Origin: Aporhodopirellula rubra | GTDB taxonomy: Bacteria > Planctomycetota > Planctomycetia > Pirellulales > Pirellulaceae | Reading direction: 5' to 3' | DNA length: 64,000 nt | NCBI RefSeq assembly: GCF_014192335.1 | Contig: NZ_JACHXU010000004.1 | Span: 124,001 to 188,000, forward strand | Shown: in pieces, positions 18,350 to 28,730 of the stretch | Layout of the letters: each line of letters opens with the position of its first letter | Position numbering within the stretch: the stretch's first letter is position 1 | Notes under the pieces: generated by a model | Databases searched by the model: none | The model's input: only the letters and a program-made list of their open reading frames with translations | Told to the model about the DNA's origin: nothing | Made by a program: the position numbers and the translations under genes

Positions 18350-20110
18350 ATGCTCTCGCGTTTTGCGTATCTCGTTGTCATTGCGTTCGCATTCCTTTCT
18401 CCGTTTGAGTTAACTCACGCAGCAGACCAATCGCAACCCAATGTGATCGTCATCGTTACCGACGACCAAGGTTACGGAGACATGTCGTGCCATGGTAACC
18501 CATGGTTAAAAACACCGAACCTGGATCGGCTGCATGCAGAGAGCGTTCGACTGCAAAACTACCATGTCGATCCGGTATGCACTCCCACACGCGCCGCACT
18601 GATGACGGGGCGATACTCGTCTCGCGTCGGAGCGTGGGCCGTGACCGAGGGGCGACAATTGCTGCGCTCAAATGAAGTCACGATGGCGGAAGTATTCGCC
18701 GCATCGAACTACCGTACCGCTATGTTTGGCAAATGGCACCTTGGTGACACGTGGCCCTACGCACCGCGTTTCCGTGGTTTCCAAGAAGTGGTTCGTCATT
18801 TCGCAGGCGGAATCGATGAGATCGGCAACCCGATCGGGAACGACTACTTCGATGACACGTACTATCGAAACGGTACCCCGGAAACGATCGCTGGATATTG
18901 CACGAATGTCTTCTTCGAGCAATGCCAGCGGTTCGTTTCTGAAAAATCAGAGAAGCGTTTCTTCGTCTACCTGCCTCTCAACGCGATGCACAGCCCACAT
19001 ACGGTCGCCGAAGAATACTCCGCTCCCTTCACCGCCCAGGGACATCCACCGGAGCGAGCGAAATTCTACGGGCAAATCATCAATTTTGATGAAAACCTTG
19101 GCCGGCTCTTCCAAACACTCGAAACGCAAGGCATCGCCGACAACACCATTGTGATCTTCATGGGTGACAACGGAACCGCGGCGGGCGTTGACGCCCAGGA
19201 CGCAAAGAACGGATTCAACGCGGGCATGCGAGCGAAGAAGGGCTCGGTGCATGAAGGTGGACATCGTGTCGCCTGCTTTGTTCGCTGGCCGCAACGATTG
19301 CAAGCCGGACGCGACGTCAATGAACTGACATCATGTCGCGACTGGCTACCCACCCTGGTTGAAATGTGCGGACTGTCCCTCCCGCGTGACATTCGATTCG
19401 ACGGTGATAGCATCGCCGCATTGCTCGAAGGCCAACAGACGTCCTGGCCGGATCGAACGATGTTCGTCGAACGCCAATCCGATCAACCCAAGATGGCTAC
19501 TCAATCGAGCAGCCGAGGACGTCGAGTCCCCTATGCCGTCATGACGCAGCGGTGGAGGTTAGTCAACGGAGAACTCTATGACATAATGAAGGATCCGGGG
19601 CAAACACAAAACATCGCCTCCGATCACCCGGAAAGGGTTACCGCACTCAAGAAACAATACGAGCAGTACTTCGAAGACGTGTTTGCGAACGACGGTGCGT
19701 TCACACGCTTTCAAATCGGCGTGCCTTCGCGGGGCCCGAGCCGATTAACCGTTCGTGACTGGCACCCCACGGAAGGCAATGTCATTTGGAAGCAAGAACA
19801 ACTCAGTGATGACAATCTGTGGATCAACGGTTTCTGGGCCCTGAATGTGGTACGCGGTGGCCGCTACACCATCCGTCTGTCTCGTTTCCCTGATGACAGC
19901 AAGGCCCCCATGCGTGCGAACAACGTTCGAATGACCGTAGGAGACCAGGAACGATCGAAAGCCGTCCAACCTGAAGACACCTCGGCTACGTTTGAAGTGC
20001 AACTCGGCAAAGGCCACACGCTTCTGCAAACTTGGCTGACCGACGCGGACACCGGCGGTGATCGTGGTGCTTACTTTGTCGAGTTGCAGTATTTAGGAAA
20101 TGAGCAGTAG
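18350..20110 (+). CDS. Secreted arylsulfatase (formylglycine sulfatase)
   Basis: The protein has 586 residues with a signal peptide (MLSRFAYLVVIAFAFLSPFELTHA). The metal-binding start 'NVIVIVTDDQGYGD' provides the paired Asp residues. The active-site signature 'CTPTRAALMTGRYSSR' places the formylglycine-forming Cys at C77, and 'GKWHLGD' and 'VIFMGDNGTAAG' are further S1-family motifs. The C-terminal 130 residues, after the Asp-Pro-rich 'YDIMKDPGQTQNIASDHPER' region, form a beta-rich extension ending 'GAYFVELQYLG', as seen in many planctomycete sulfatases. It should desulfate an extracellular sulfated glycan. It requires a formylglycine-generating enzyme encoded elsewhere. A second sulfatase follows on the same strand after about 180 nt. 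Confidence 0.93.
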   Translation: MLSRFAYLVVIAFAFLSPFELTHAADQSQPNVIVIVTDDQGYGDMSCHGNPWLKTPNLDRLHAESVRLQNYHVDPVCTPTRAALMTGRYSSRVGAWAVTEGRQLLRSNEVTMAEVFAASNYRTAMFGKWHLGDTWPYAPRFRGFQEVVRHFAGGIDEIGNPIGNDYFDDTYYRNGTPETIAGYCTNVFFEQCQRFVSEKSEKRFFVYLPLNAMHSPHTVAEEYSAPFTAQGHPPERAKFYGQIINFDENLGRLFQTLETQGIADNTIVIFMGDNGTAAGVDAQDAKNGFNAGMRAKKGSVHEGGHRVACFVRWPQRLQAGRDVNELTSCRDWLPTLVEMCGLSLPRDIRFDGDSIAALLEGQQTSWPDRTMFVERQSDQPKMATQSSSRGRRVPYAVMTQRWRLVNGELYDIMKDPGQTQNIASDHPERVTALKKQYEQYFEDVFANDGAFTRFQIGVPSRGPSRLTVRDWHPTEGNVIWKQEQLSDDNLWINGFWALNVVRGGRYTIRLSRFPDDSKAPMRANNVRMTVGDQERSKAVQPEDTSATFEVQLGKGHTLLQTWLTDADTGGDRGAYFVELQYLGNEQ

Positions 20111-20291
20111 CGGTCTACGGCTCGCTTTCCCATCGCACGATCCGACACCGCCTGAATCACCTCGTGACACGAATTGTGATGCATCGCGATATCGCTCGAT
20201 CGAAAAGGGGAACGCGTGTCGCAAAGCTGTTATCCTGTGTTTTGCCTGATTGGATCACCTCCCGCCTACTCGCATTTCCCCACCCAAGACC

Positions 20292-21878
20292 ATGAACCGA
20301 ATCCTTGCCTGCCTCGCCATCACATTCAGCCTCTGGTACATCACCTGCCACCTCACGAATGCCGCGGATCGCCCCAACATCATATTCATCTTTTCCGATG
20401 ACCACTGCGTGCAGGCACTGAGCGCCTACGACGACAGTCGCATCTCGACTCCGAATATGGATCGCATCGCGAAGGAAGGCATGCGTTTCGACCGATGCTA
20501 TGTGACCAACGGGATCTGTGGTCCCAGCCGCGCGGTCATTCAAACCGGAAAATACAGCCACCTCAACGGCTTCATTCGCAACGGCAACACCTTCAACGGC
20601 GATCAACAAACGTTCCCGAAACTCCTGCAACAATCGGGCTACCAAACCGCGGTGATCGGCAAGTGGCATCTCGGCTCGACTCCTCAAGGATACGACTACT
20701 ACGACGTGCTCAAGGGACAAGGGCCCTACTACAACCCTCCAATGATCACGGCCGACGCCGACGGCAACCCCATTACGAAACCCCACGTCGGATACACGAC
20801 CGAAATCATCGGCGACAAAGCGTTGAAATGGATGGAAGACGGACGTGACAAAAACAAACCTTTCATGCTGATGTTCCAACACAAGGCACCGCACCGGAAC
20901 TGGATGCCCGCACCGAAATACCTCAATTGGCTCGACGACGTTGAAATCGCTGAACCCGAAACCCTGTTTGATGATTACGAGGGACGAGAAAGTCCGGCAT
21001 CAAACCAGGCAATGTCGATCGCATCCGACATGACCGACAATGACCTTAAACTCACCACACCTCGTGGACTGACCCCCGAGCAGTTGAAAACATGGAACGC
21101 CGCCTACGCCGCTAAAAACGCAGACTACTTGGAACGGCGTGACTCGATGACCGAAACCGAAATCATCAAATGGAAATATCAACGCTATGCGAAAGACTAC
21201 CTGCGTTGCGTGAAATCTGTTGACGATGAAATCGGTCGCCTGCTTGACTACCTCGACGAGAACGGTTTAGCCGATAACACCGTTGTCGTGTATTCATCCG
21301 ACCAAGGCTGGTACTTGGGTGAACACGGATGGTTCGACAAACGCTGGATGTATGAAGAGTCACTCGTAACGCCGCTACTCGCGCGTTGGCCGGGCGTTAT
21401 CCAACCGGGCAGCGTCAACGCGACGGACATCACGTCGAATCTTGACTTCGCCGAGACTTTTCTCGACCTCGCGGGCGTCGAGATCCCTGACGACATGCAG
21501 GGTGCGAGCCTCGTACCGCTATTCAAAGGCCAAACGCCCGCCGATTGGCGTAAATCGTTTTACTACCACTACTACGAATTCCCTGGCGCCCACTCGGTCA
21601 ACCGACACTTTGGCGTTACCGACGGACAACACAAACTGATTCACTACTATGGTCCCAATCACGACGGCGGTGAAATCGACACTTGGGAACTGTTTGATCT
21701 GACTCGTGATCCGAACGAACTCAAGAGCGAAGCGAACAATCCAGAGTACGCAGGAATTCGCAAAAGACTCGCCACGGAACTCGAGCGTCTTCGCGAACAA
21801 TATGATGTCGGCGAAGACACTCAACCGGCACGCAAGCCGCGGCCCGCCAATCGAAAGCGGGCCAAGGCGATCAACTAA
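20292..21878 (+). CDS. Secreted sulfatase (formylglycine type)
   Basis: I chose ATG 20292 ([20 protein letters not shown], 528 residues), which begins a signal peptide ending near 'TNAADRP'. '[19 protein letters not shown]' supplies metal ligands. The motif '[15 protein letters not shown]' puts the formylglycine Cys at C76. 'GKWHLGS', '[19 protein letters not shown]' and 'TPLLARWPG' complete the S1 sulfatase pattern. The closing '[21 protein letters not shown]' is common in sulfatases resembling heparan N-sulfatase/iduronate-2-sulfatase. It differs strongly from the preceding sulfatase, so the pair may act on different sulfate positions. The C-terminus is basic ([15 protein letters not shown]). 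Confidence 0.93.
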   Translation: MNRILACLAITFSLWYITCHLTNAADRPNIIFIFSDDHCVQALSAYDDSRISTPNMDRIAKEGMRFDRCYVTNGICGPSRAVIQTGKYSHLNGFIRNGNTFNGDQQTFPKLLQQSGYQTAVIGKWHLGSTPQGYDYYDVLKGQGPYYNPPMITADADGNPITKPHVGYTTEIIGDKALKWMEDGRDKNKPFMLMFQHKAPHRNWMPAPKYLNWLDDVEIAEPETLFDDYEGRESPASNQAMSIASDMTDNDLKLTTPRGLTPEQLKTWNAAYAAKNADYLERRDSMTETEIIKWKYQRYAKDYLRCVKSVDDEIGRLLDYLDENGLADNTVVVYSSDQGWYLGEHGWFDKRWMYEESLVTPLLARWPGVIQPGSVNATDITSNLDFAETFLDLAGVEIPDDMQGASLVPLFKGQTPADWRKSFYYHYYEFPGAHSVNRHFGVTDGQHKLIHYYGPNHDGGEIDTWELFDLTRDPNELKSEANNPEYAGIRKRLATELERLREQYDVGEDTQPARKPRPANRKRAKAIN

Positions 21879-21961
21879 ACGCCCCAACGAACCTTCGCTG
21901 AAGACGCGGTCATCGATTGCGTCATCTCATTCGCGGGGGCGACCGTTCAGCGTGCCATCGG

Positions 21962-22375
21962 TCATTCAGGATCGGGCGTTGTCTTGCCGAACAGTTTCTG
22001 GTCCAGCGACAACTCCCCCGGTCCGGTAATGAAGATCACCGCGTATACCGCCAAGTACAACGCCGCGAGTTCCTTCATCTTCCAAGGATCAGCTCCGTGC
22101 ACCACAAAGAGTGCAACGATCATAGTGAACGCCAGAGGCACTACCGCTAACCTCGTTCCGAGTCCCAGGATTAACAAGATCGAACAGCCGACTTCAGCCC
22201 CAATGGCCATGATGAGACTGAGTTGACTGCCGACGCCGATCGGGTCGGGAAAGACGGCGGAGATTTCAGAAAACCCCATGACCTTCTGAATGCCGTGGAC
22301 CATCATGAAGCAACCGAATGCAACGCGGAGGGCCAACAGCCCGATCGAAAGTTGTCGTGGAGTGCTAAGCAACAT
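21962..22375 (-). CDS. DoxX family membrane protein
   Basis: The protein has 137 residues with four predicted membrane segments ('IGLLALRVAFGCFMMVHGIQKV', 'LSLIMAIGAEVGCSILLILGLGT', 'LAVVPLAFTMIVALFVVHG' and 'ALYLAVYAVIFITGPG'). The pattern 'RVAFGCFMMVHGIQKVMGF' and the 'WKMKELAALYLAVY' segment are characteristic of DoxX/DoxD-like proteins. These are linked to thiol and electrophile stress in several bacteria. It is the last gene of a probable marR-pirin-azoR-doxX transcription unit and starts 71 nt after azoR. Confidence 0.88.
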   Translation of the reverse strand: MLLSTPRQLSIGLLALRVAFGCFMMVHGIQKVMGFSEISAVFPDPIGVGSQLSLIMAIGAEVGCSILLILGLGTRLAVVPLAFTMIVALFVVHGADPWKMKELAALYLAVYAVIFITGPGELSLDQKLFGKTTPDPE

Positions 22376-22446
22376 AGATCATTCTTATTTTCGAGTGGTA
22401 GGTAAGGGGATCAAATACAACGGAGAATGAACGGAACGTCAGTCTC

Positions 22447-23073
22447 TTAGAAGGTCATCGCCAGCGACTTCGCCGCTTCGATCGCGGCAGCCTCAGTCGC
22501 CGCCACGTCATCGGGGGCCGCCAGGGTCGGTTCAATCACGATCGACTGGATATCGGTAAAGCCGATGAACCCGAGCAGCATTTCCATGTAGCGTTTTTGG
22601 AAGTCCATTCCCTTGGCGTCGTCACTGCCATACGCGCCACCGCGTGCGTAGACGAGGGCAATGGGCTTGCCCGTCACCAAACCGCTGTATCCCGATTCCG
22701 GATCGAAGCTGAACGTTTGGCCTGGCTGCGCGATCACGTCAATGTAGTGTTTCAGTTTGTAGGGTATCCCGAAGTTCCACATCGGCAGACTGATCACATA
22801 CTTGTCGGCAGATTTGAATTCGTCGCACACATCGACAATCCCCTGCCATGCATTCTTTTGTTTTTCGTCGACCCCTTTTCCGTGCATAACTTGGTACTTC
22901 GCGTCGATCGTGTCACCGTCGTAGTCAGGGAGCGTTTTCTCCCACAGATCGATCGTGAAGACTTCATCGCTAGGGTTCTTTTCGCGATAGGCGTTCAAAA
23001 ACTCGCTTGCGACGCGAATGGACTTGGAACGACTCTTTCGGGGCGATGATTCGATGTAAAGTAGTTTGGTCAT
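22447..23073 (-). CDS. azoR: FMN-dependent NADH:quinone/azo oxidoreductase
   Basis: The protein has 208 residues and a flavodoxin-like fold. The N-terminal phosphate-binding segment 'LYIESSPRKSRSKSIRVASEFL' is followed by the AzoR signatures 'SLPMWNFGIPYKLKHYIDVI' and 'QPGQTFSFDPESGYSGLV', then 'KPIALVYARGGAYGS'. AzoR enzymes reduce quinones, and azo dyes artificially, with NADH and protect against thiol-reactive quinones. It lies within a unit with a MarR regulator, a pirin and DoxX, and GAGG precedes the ATG. The gene name is by family similarity. Confidence 0.9.
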   Translation of the reverse strand: MTKLLYIESSPRKSRSKSIRVASEFLNAYREKNPSDEVFTIDLWEKTLPDYDGDTIDAKYQVMHGKGVDEKQKNAWQGIVDVCDEFKSADKYVISLPMWNFGIPYKLKHYIDVIAQPGQTFSFDPESGYSGLVTGKPIALVYARGGAYGSDDAKGMDFQKRYMEMLLGFIGFTDIQSIVIEPTLAAPDDVAATEAAAIEAAKSLAMTF

Positions 23074-23171
23074 TATCTAAGTCCTCTGAGGTGTCAAAAT
23101 CGAGATACGGAGAAAGAACAAAAATGCCGGTCGCCCAACCAACAACCGGCATACGCAAAGACGACGTTTGG

Positions 23172-23972
23172 TCACGCTAGATCGAACAGCAACGCGTCCG
23201 TATCCTCGGTGGCTTCGACGTGAATGGATGTGGCTCGACTGGTCGCGACAGCGTCACCACTGCCGAGTTTCGTTCCGTTAACGATCAGTTGCCCACGAGC
23301 AACCTGCAACCATGCGTGACGTGCCCGTTCGACGGTGAAATCACTCACCCCGCCGGCACGTAAATGGGTCGCGTAAATCGTCGCGTCCTGGTGAATCGAT
23401 ACCGAAGCGTCAGATCCGTCAGGCCCCGCGATCTTCTTCCATTGGTTCACTTTCTCGTCGATGGTCACCTTGTTATCGCTGTAACGCGGGCGAACACCAC
23501 GCATCGCCGGTTCGATCCAGATTTGCAAGAAATGGTTCGGTTCCGTCGATGAAGGGTTGTATTCACTATGAGTGATCCCCGTTCCCGCAGACATCATCTG
23601 AATATCATCGGGTGTGATGACTGCACCACGCCCCGTGCTGTCCTTGTGCTGCAACGAACCCTCGAGGACATAGGAGATGATCTCCATATCCCGGTGAGGG
23701 TGCGTCGGGAATCCTCGCCCCGCGGCGATTCGATCGTCGTTGATCACACGCAGGGAACGGAATCCCATGTGTCGCTGATCGTAGTAACCACCGAACGAGA
23801 ACGAATGAAAGCTGTTCAGCCACCCAATGTCGGTGTGACCGCGTTGGGCCGCTTCCCGAACGAGAAATTCGGTATCGACCGGTTCGTCCCCAATGACGGC
23901 TTCCGGTTTGGCAGCAACATGAATCAGACCAGCGGCGGTCAGAGAAAGCATATTTCGACGTGAACGGTCCAT
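23172..23972 (-). CDS. Pirin family bicupin protein with Tat-like leader
   Basis: I chose ATG 23972 (MDRSRRNMLSLTAAGLIHVAA, 266 residues), which has GAGGGA 7 nt upstream. An ATG five codons earlier is less well placed. The N-terminus with 'RSRRNMLSLTAAG' resembles a Tat signal ('SRRxFL'), which is unusual for pirins. The bicupin body has the metal ligands of the YhhW/quercetinase-like pirins: H and H in 'FPTHPHRDMEIISYV', then H and E in 'AGTGITHSEYN'. The C-terminal cupin 'HAWLQVARGQLIVNG' follows. Some relatives oxidise flavonols. Here the context (MarR, AzoR, DoxX) suggests a detoxification or redox-sensing role. Confidence 0.9.
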   Translation of the reverse strand: MDRSRRNMLSLTAAGLIHVAAKPEAVIGDEPVDTEFLVREAAQRGHTDIGWLNSFHSFSFGGYYDQRHMGFRSLRVINDDRIAAGRGFPTHPHRDMEIISYVLEGSLQHKDSTGRGAVITPDDIQMMSAGTGITHSEYNPSSTEPNHFLQIWIEPAMRGVRPRYSDNKVTIDEKVNQWKKIAGPDGSDASVSIHQDATIYATHLRAGGVSDFTVERARHAWLQVARGQLIVNGTKLGSGDAVATSRATSIHVEATEDTDALLFDLA

Positions 23973-24077
23973 TTCATTCCCTCGCATAGCCGCGGTGCGA
24001 TCACCGGGCGTTATGGATTACAAACAACACGAATACTGCCCAAAAAGGGGAATCTTACAGGCAACATGAAAAAATTT

Positions 24078-24542
24078 TCATTCGCCGATACCGTCACGCG
24101 TTTGCTCGAGTATCTCGATTAAGAGTTTCAAACTTTTCTTGGGCACGTTCGCCATCAAAGCAGCGTGAAGGTCCAACAGAGGCCCGTCCACGGCCTTGAG
24201 AGTTCGTTTCGCGGCGGGCGTTAATTCGATCAAAAACACGCGACGATCTGATTCAGATTGCGTCTTCACAATCAATTTGGCTTTGAGCAATTGATCGACG
24301 ACCCGTGTGATCGCCGGAGCGACTTGAATCATCCGGTCGGCAACTTCCAGACAGGGCATTGGTTTCCCCTCGCCTCGCAAAATCCGCAGCACGTTGTACT
24401 GCGACATCGTCAAACCATGCTCGCGAAGCAGCCGTGCAATCCGGTTTTCGATCAGATCACTGGTCCGCATGATCGACAATCCAACTTCCTGTTCGATCGA
24501 ATCAAACGGACCGCGTTTTTTCAGTTCATCACGAAGAGCCAT
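24078..24542 (-). CDS. MarR family transcriptional regulator
   Basis: The start is ATG 24542, with GGAG 8 nt upstream (154 residues). The winged-helix is clear: 'LLREHGLTMSQYNVLRILRG', 'MPCLEVADRMIQVAPAITRVVDQLLKAKLI' (recognition helix) and the wing 'KTQSESDRRVFLIELTPAAKRTL'. It heads the pirin-azoR-doxX genes on the same strand. A perfect 12-bp palindrome is centred about 47 nt upstream of the start, so autorepression with ligand- or oxidation-induced release is likely. The protein has one Cys (in 'MPCLEVADRM'), which could sense electrophiles, but that is only a possibility. Confidence 0.9.
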   Translation of the reverse strand: MALRDELKKRGPFDSIEQEVGLSIMRTSDLIENRIARLLREHGLTMSQYNVLRILRGEGKPMPCLEVADRMIQVAPAITRVVDQLLKAKLIVKTQSESDRRVFLIELTPAAKRTLKAVDGPLLDLHAALMANVPKKSLKLLIEILEQTRDGIGE

Positions 24543-24583
24543 CGCCCACACTCCAAAGAGTCAGTGTTAACCCACGCACTTAC

Positions 24584-24595
24584 TTTACATGTAAA
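24584..24595. promoter_or_regulatory. Predicted MarR auto-operator
   Basis: Perfect inverted repeat TTTACATGTAAA, ending 41 nt upstream of the marR ATG. MarR-family sites are short palindromes placed like this over the promoter. No second copy was seen in front of pirin, azoR or doxX, which fits transcription of all four genes from this single site. Confidence 0.62.
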
Positions 24596-24744
24596 CCATT
24601 CGGAAGTCAAGACGAACTGCTGCTCGAGGAGACGACACGTCCGCCTGCACAAATGACCACGACAGCGAATCGCAATGGCCCAGCAATCACCGCGGACTGC
24701 TTCCGTCGAAATCGGCTTGCCCCCCTAAATCGTTTCACCCACGA

Positions 24745-25869
24745 CTATTTCGAGGTAGCGATCGAGCGACGGAACAGGAAGAGACTGGCCAAGAAACAAA
24801 CCAGCCCGAGCGACAGGGTGACAACGAATTGCTGCCAAACGTCTCGGATTCCGGCACCTCGAAATATGATCGACTGTGAGAAGCTCACGAAGTGTCGCGA
24901 CGGAAAGAAATACGTGATCGGTTGCAACCAATCGGGCTGACTCTCGACAGGTGTGATCGCACCGGAAAGCATTTGCAACGGTAGCACCGTCAACAATACC
25001 AACAACGCAAACTGAGCCATCGAACCTGATAGGGTTCCCAAAAATATCCCCATCGCAGTTGCAAAGAACAGGTACAAGGCAATTCCACCGAGCAACAGCC
25101 ATCTCGAACCGGCAACGGGAACGTCGAGTATCGTTTCAACAACCAACGACAGCGATATCATCACGGCGATCAAAATCACCAATCCGTTGGCGCACACTTT
25201 CGAGACCGCAATATCGAAAGACGTCAACGGCATGACCAACAAATGCTCAATCGTGCCGTGCTCACGCTCGCGAATCAACGCCGCCCCGGTTAACACGATC
25301 GTCAACAACGTGACCTGATCGATAATCGCCGTGATACTGGCAAACCAAGTCGGGTCGCCGTTGGGATTGAAAGCTTTTCGGGTAACTAAATTAACTGTCA
25401 AATCGGAACTCTCGTCACTGCCCGTGACGAACCGATTGATTTCGTCATTGACGATATTCTGGATATACGACGCACCAATGTTCGCCTGCATGACCGCGGT
25501 GGCGTCGATATTGACCTGAATTTCAGGCCCGCGCAGCGAAATGACATCAGCTTCGAAACCGTGGGGAATGTTCACCACAAACATCAGACGCCCGGCGTTC
25601 ATACTCGACTCGACTTCGTCGGCTGAAATCGGGACCGGATCATTGAAATAGGGCGGATAGAAGGCGTTGGCGATACTGCGAGACAATGTCGTTCGATCTT
25701 CATCGACGATGCCGATGGATGCATGATGAACCTCGGTAGAGATACCAGTCGCTTGGCTGTAGACGCTGAACGTCAATGCAAAGAACAACAACGCGAGCAG
25801 CATCTTGTCATGCCGCAGACTGCGAAGCTCCTTGATCGTGAGCCAGAAAATGTTGCGTGCGGATCTCAT
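24745..25869 (-). CDS. ABC-2 type transporter permease (YbhR/YhhJ-like)
   Basis: I chose ATG 25869 (MRSARNIFWLTIKELRSLRHD, 374 residues), the usual length and start of the family; the frame is open farther upstream without homology. An N-terminal membrane helix ('MLLALLFFALTFSVYSQATG') is followed by a large external loop (about 45-180, 'IGIVDEDRTTLSRSIANAF'). A C-terminal block of five helices includes the ABC-2 motif 'REREHGTIEHLLVMPLTSFDIAVSK'. It is the second permease of a drug-efflux-like ABC exporter. The upstream gene encodes the fused ATPases/first permease, 71 nt away, and an HlyD-type adaptor heads the unit. Confidence 0.92.
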   Translation of the reverse strand: MRSARNIFWLTIKELRSLRHDKMLLALLFFALTFSVYSQATGISTEVHHASIGIVDEDRTTLSRSIANAFYPPYFNDPVPISADEVESSMNAGRLMFVVNIPHGFEADVISLRGPEIQVNIDATAVMQANIGASYIQNIVNDEINRFVTGSDESSDLTVNLVTRKAFNPNGDPTWFASITAIIDQVTLLTIVLTGAALIREREHGTIEHLLVMPLTSFDIAVSKVCANGLVILIAVMISLSLVVETILDVPVAGSRWLLLGGIALYLFFATAMGIFLGTLSGSMAQFALLVLLTVLPLQMLSGAITPVESQPDWLQPITYFFPSRHFVSFSQSIIFRGAGIRDVWQQFVVTLSLGLVCFLASLFLFRRSIATSK

Positions 25870-25940
25870 GATGCATCCAATACGCTGCGCCAGCGTTCGT
25901 TGGCGAAGAGCGTGATTGTTCGGGATAATTTCTTCACCGC

Positions 25941-28730
25941 CTATCTCTCCTGTTTTCGAAGCAAGATTGCACTGAGCAAAACAAAAACCGGCGAAAAAGC
26001 AGCCAACGCCCAAAGATCACCGGAGAGATCATGAAGCCCGAGACCTTTTGTGAACGCTCCCACGCTCATTCGCATGAAATACGTCGTCGGCCACAACGAA
26101 CCAATTAGCTGGGCACTTCCGCCCAGAGTGGAAACGGGCTGCATCATCCCAGAGAACTGAACCGTCGGCATCATCGCAACGATCGCGGTAGCGAACACCG
26201 CGGCCACTTGACTGTGCGTAAAACAAGATGTCACCAAACCCAGTCCTGTCGTCGCGGTGACATAAAAGATGGCTCCGATCGTCAATACGGCGAGGCTGCC
26301 CTTCAATGGCACACCAAAGACATATACCCCCATCCATGTCAGCAGTGCGTAATTCACCATGGCGATACAAATGTAAGGCAATTGCTTGCCTAACAAGAAC
26401 TCCAACCGATTGGTCGGAGTGACATAGAAATTGGTAATCGATCCGAGTTCTTTCTCCTTCGCAACGCTGACCGCCATCAAGATCGCAGGAATGAGCACCA
26501 GCAACATTGCCGGCACGCTGGGCACCATTGCGTTGATGCTTTCGAACCCTGGGTTGTACTGGAAACGAGACTCAAAATCGGCGTAGTAGAAACTCGGTGT
26601 CGATCCGTATGCCCGTCGCGCTAAGTCGGCGAGGTAATTGACATGGACTCCCTCCACATATCCTTTGATCGTCTCAGCTCGAAACGGCATCGCTCCGTCA
26701 ACCCATGCTGACACCTCCGGAGAGTCGCCTCGTTTGAGTCGTCTACCAAAATCGGGGGGAATTTCAATCACAAGCGAAACGTCACCCGAAACCATCCGAC
26801 TCTGCAGCTCCGAGTGACTGGTGATCTCAGGTTGTTCGTGAAAATAGCGAGATCCCCGGAAGCTTTGCACGTACGTGCGGCTTTCTGGAGTTTGGTCCTG
26901 ATCTAAAACTGCAAACCGAGTGTCTTCGACGTCGGTCGTCATCCCAAAACCAAGAACCAACATCAGCAGCACCGATCCGCCCAACGCAAAACCGAGGCGA
27001 ATCGGATCACGCATCACTTCCAACGTCTCACGATAGGTGTACGCGAGCAATCGCCCGAACGCGAAACGCGGCACTCGTTTCGTCGAACGTGTGGTCTCCG
27101 TCCCCACTGCATGTTGGCTTCCGATAACGTCTTCGATCCGTTTCTGGCCCACCTCGCTCGAATGATGTTCTTGCGATTTGGGCTCTTGCTCGGCCCCCTC
27201 TCGTCCGCTGTTCACGGGCGGGATCGCGTCCTGGATGTATCCAACGAACGCACGGTCGAGTGATTCTTCACCCCGTGCCTCGATGAGTTGAGTCGGAGTA
27301 TCACAGGCGAGCACTTTGCCGGCGTGCATCAACGAAATTCGATCGCACCGCATCGCCTCGTTCATGAAGTGAGTCGATATAAAGATGGTCACATTGTCTT
27401 TACGCGACAAATCAACCAACAGTCTCCAGAATCCATCCCGTGCGACCGGGTCTACACCGGAGGTCGGTTCGTCCAAAATCAACATTTCCGGTCGATGCAA
27501 AATGGCGACGGCGAGAGACAGACGTTGCCGGACTCCCAACGGCAGCGAACTGGCCGACTGATCGAGTTCCTCGATTAAACCGAACCGCGTCGCAAGTTCC
27601 TTCACTCGTTTTTGCTTCTCCGAGATAGCAAACAACCTTGCGTGCAGCATCAGGTTCTGTCGGACGGTGAGCTCTTCATAGAGCGAAAACGACTGGGACA
27701 TGTACCCGACCCGCTGACGCGTTTGCAGACTCCGTGCGTCAACGACTTTGCCAAACAACCTTGCTTCCCCTTCGGACGCCGGCAACAGCCCCGTCAGCAT
27801 CTTCATCGTCGTGGTTTTGCCGCAACCGTTGGATCCAAGAAATCCAAAGATTTCACCGCGTGAGATCTCAAAACTGACATGATCGACCGCGGTGAAATTT
27901 CCGAAACGACGCGTTAGTCCCTTGGCAATAATTGCGGGCGGCCCATCGGAGGTCGCGATCGGTGGAATAACGAGAGGCTCGATCTCGCCACGTTCGCTTT
28001 CGGGCAACAGTCGAATGAATGCCTCCTCCAAGGTCGCCGACTGCGTGCCGCGGAGATCCGAGGGCGTCCCCTCGTCAAGGACTTGGCCCGCATTCATCGC
28101 GATCAACCAATCGAATCGCTCGGCCTCCTCCATGTAGGCCGTCGACACACAAACACTCATCCCCGGACGTTGCTCGCGAATTTCAGCAATCAAGCTCCAA
28201 AACTGCTCGCGTGAAAGCGGGTCGACACCTGTGGTGGGTTCGTCGAGTATTAAGAGGTCCGGGTCATGAATCAACGCGCAACACAAACCGAGTTTCTGTT
28301 TCATCCCACCGGACAGTTTGCCGGCGGGTCGGTCGCGAAATGGATCGAGCCCGGTTGCTTTGACGAGCCGGCCAATACGTTGCTCGCGTTCCCGCGCACT
28401 CTGCCCAAATAACCTTCCGAAGAAATGCAGATTTTCGGCGACGCTGAGTTCCGCATACAGATTTTTCCCGAGTCCCTGCGGCATGTACGCGATCCGCGGA
28501 CACACAGCCTGGCGATGCGCCGAATCGCCCATCGAACCATCGAGCACACACACCTCGCCAACTTGAATCTGTTTGGCGCCCGCGATCAAACCGATCAAAG
28601 TCGATTTCCCAACTCCATCGGGCCCGATTAAACCAACCATTTTTCCGGCGGGCAATTTCAACGTGACGTCATCTAACGCGGTCATTTTTCCGTAGCGATG
28701 AGTGACCGAAGCTGTTTCCGCAACGTTCAT
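25941..28730 (-). CDS. Fused ABC exporter: two ATPase domains plus ABC-2 permease (RbbA/YbhF-S-like)
   Basis: A 929-residue protein from ATG 28730, whose ATG overlaps the stop of the HlyD gene (ATGA). ATPase 1 has a P-loop at 36-44 (GPDGVGKST), LSGGM at 139 and Walker B at 160-165, with an AYMEEA segment in place of the usual H-loop His, as in RbbA. ATPase 2 has a P-loop at 299-307 (GSNGCGKTT), signature LPLGVRQ at 396 and Walker B at 417-422, with a normal '[10 protein letters not shown]'. A charged linker (about 505-545) leads to an ABC-2 permease with an external loop and C-terminal helices ('[20 protein letters not shown]'). With the downstream permease and the adaptor it should form an inner-membrane exporter of drugs or other hydrophobic compounds; the substrate is unknown. 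Confidence 0.93.
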   Translation of the reverse strand: MNVAETASVTHRYGKMTALDDVTLKLPAGKMVGLIGPDGVGKSTLIGLIAGAKQIQVGEVCVLDGSMGDSAHRQAVCPRIAYMPQGLGKNLYAELSVAENLHFFGRLFGQSAREREQRIGRLVKATGLDPFRDRPAGKLSGGMKQKLGLCCALIHDPDLLILDEPTTGVDPLSREQFWSLIAEIREQRPGMSVCVSTAYMEEAERFDWLIAMNAGQVLDEGTPSDLRGTQSATLEEAFIRLLPESERGEIEPLVIPPIATSDGPPAIIAKGLTRRFGNFTAVDHVSFEISRGEIFGFLGSNGCGKTTTMKMLTGLLPASEGEARLFGKVVDARSLQTRQRVGYMSQSFSLYEELTVRQNLMLHARLFAISEKQKRVKELATRFGLIEELDQSASSLPLGVRQRLSLAVAILHRPEMLILDEPTSGVDPVARDGFWRLLVDLSRKDNVTIFISTHFMNEAMRCDRISLMHAGKVLACDTPTQLIEARGEESLDRAFVGYIQDAIPPVNSGREGAEQEPKSQEHHSSEVGQKRIEDVIGSQHAVGTETTRSTKRVPRFAFGRLLAYTYRETLEVMRDPIRLGFALGGSVLLMLVLGFGMTTDVEDTRFAVLDQDQTPESRTYVQSFRGSRYFHEQPEITSHSELQSRMVSGDVSLVIEIPPDFGRRLKRGDSPEVSAWVDGAMPFRAETIKGYVEGVHVNYLADLARRAYGSTPSFYYADFESRFQYNPGFESINAMVPSVPAMLLVLIPAILMAVSVAKEKELGSITNFYVTPTNRLEFLLGKQLPYICIAMVNYALLTWMGVYVFGVPLKGSLAVLTIGAIFYVTATTGLGLVTSCFTHSQVAAVFATAIVAMMPTVQFSGMMQPVSTLGGSAQLIGSLWPTTYFMRMSVGAFTKGLGLHDLSGDLWALAAFSPVFVLLSAILLRKQER

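Noticed and set aside
20157-20894. 245-codon minus-strand frame opposite the second sulfatase
   Set aside because: Antisense to the sulfatase signal peptide and active-site region; the protein would have no recognisable features.
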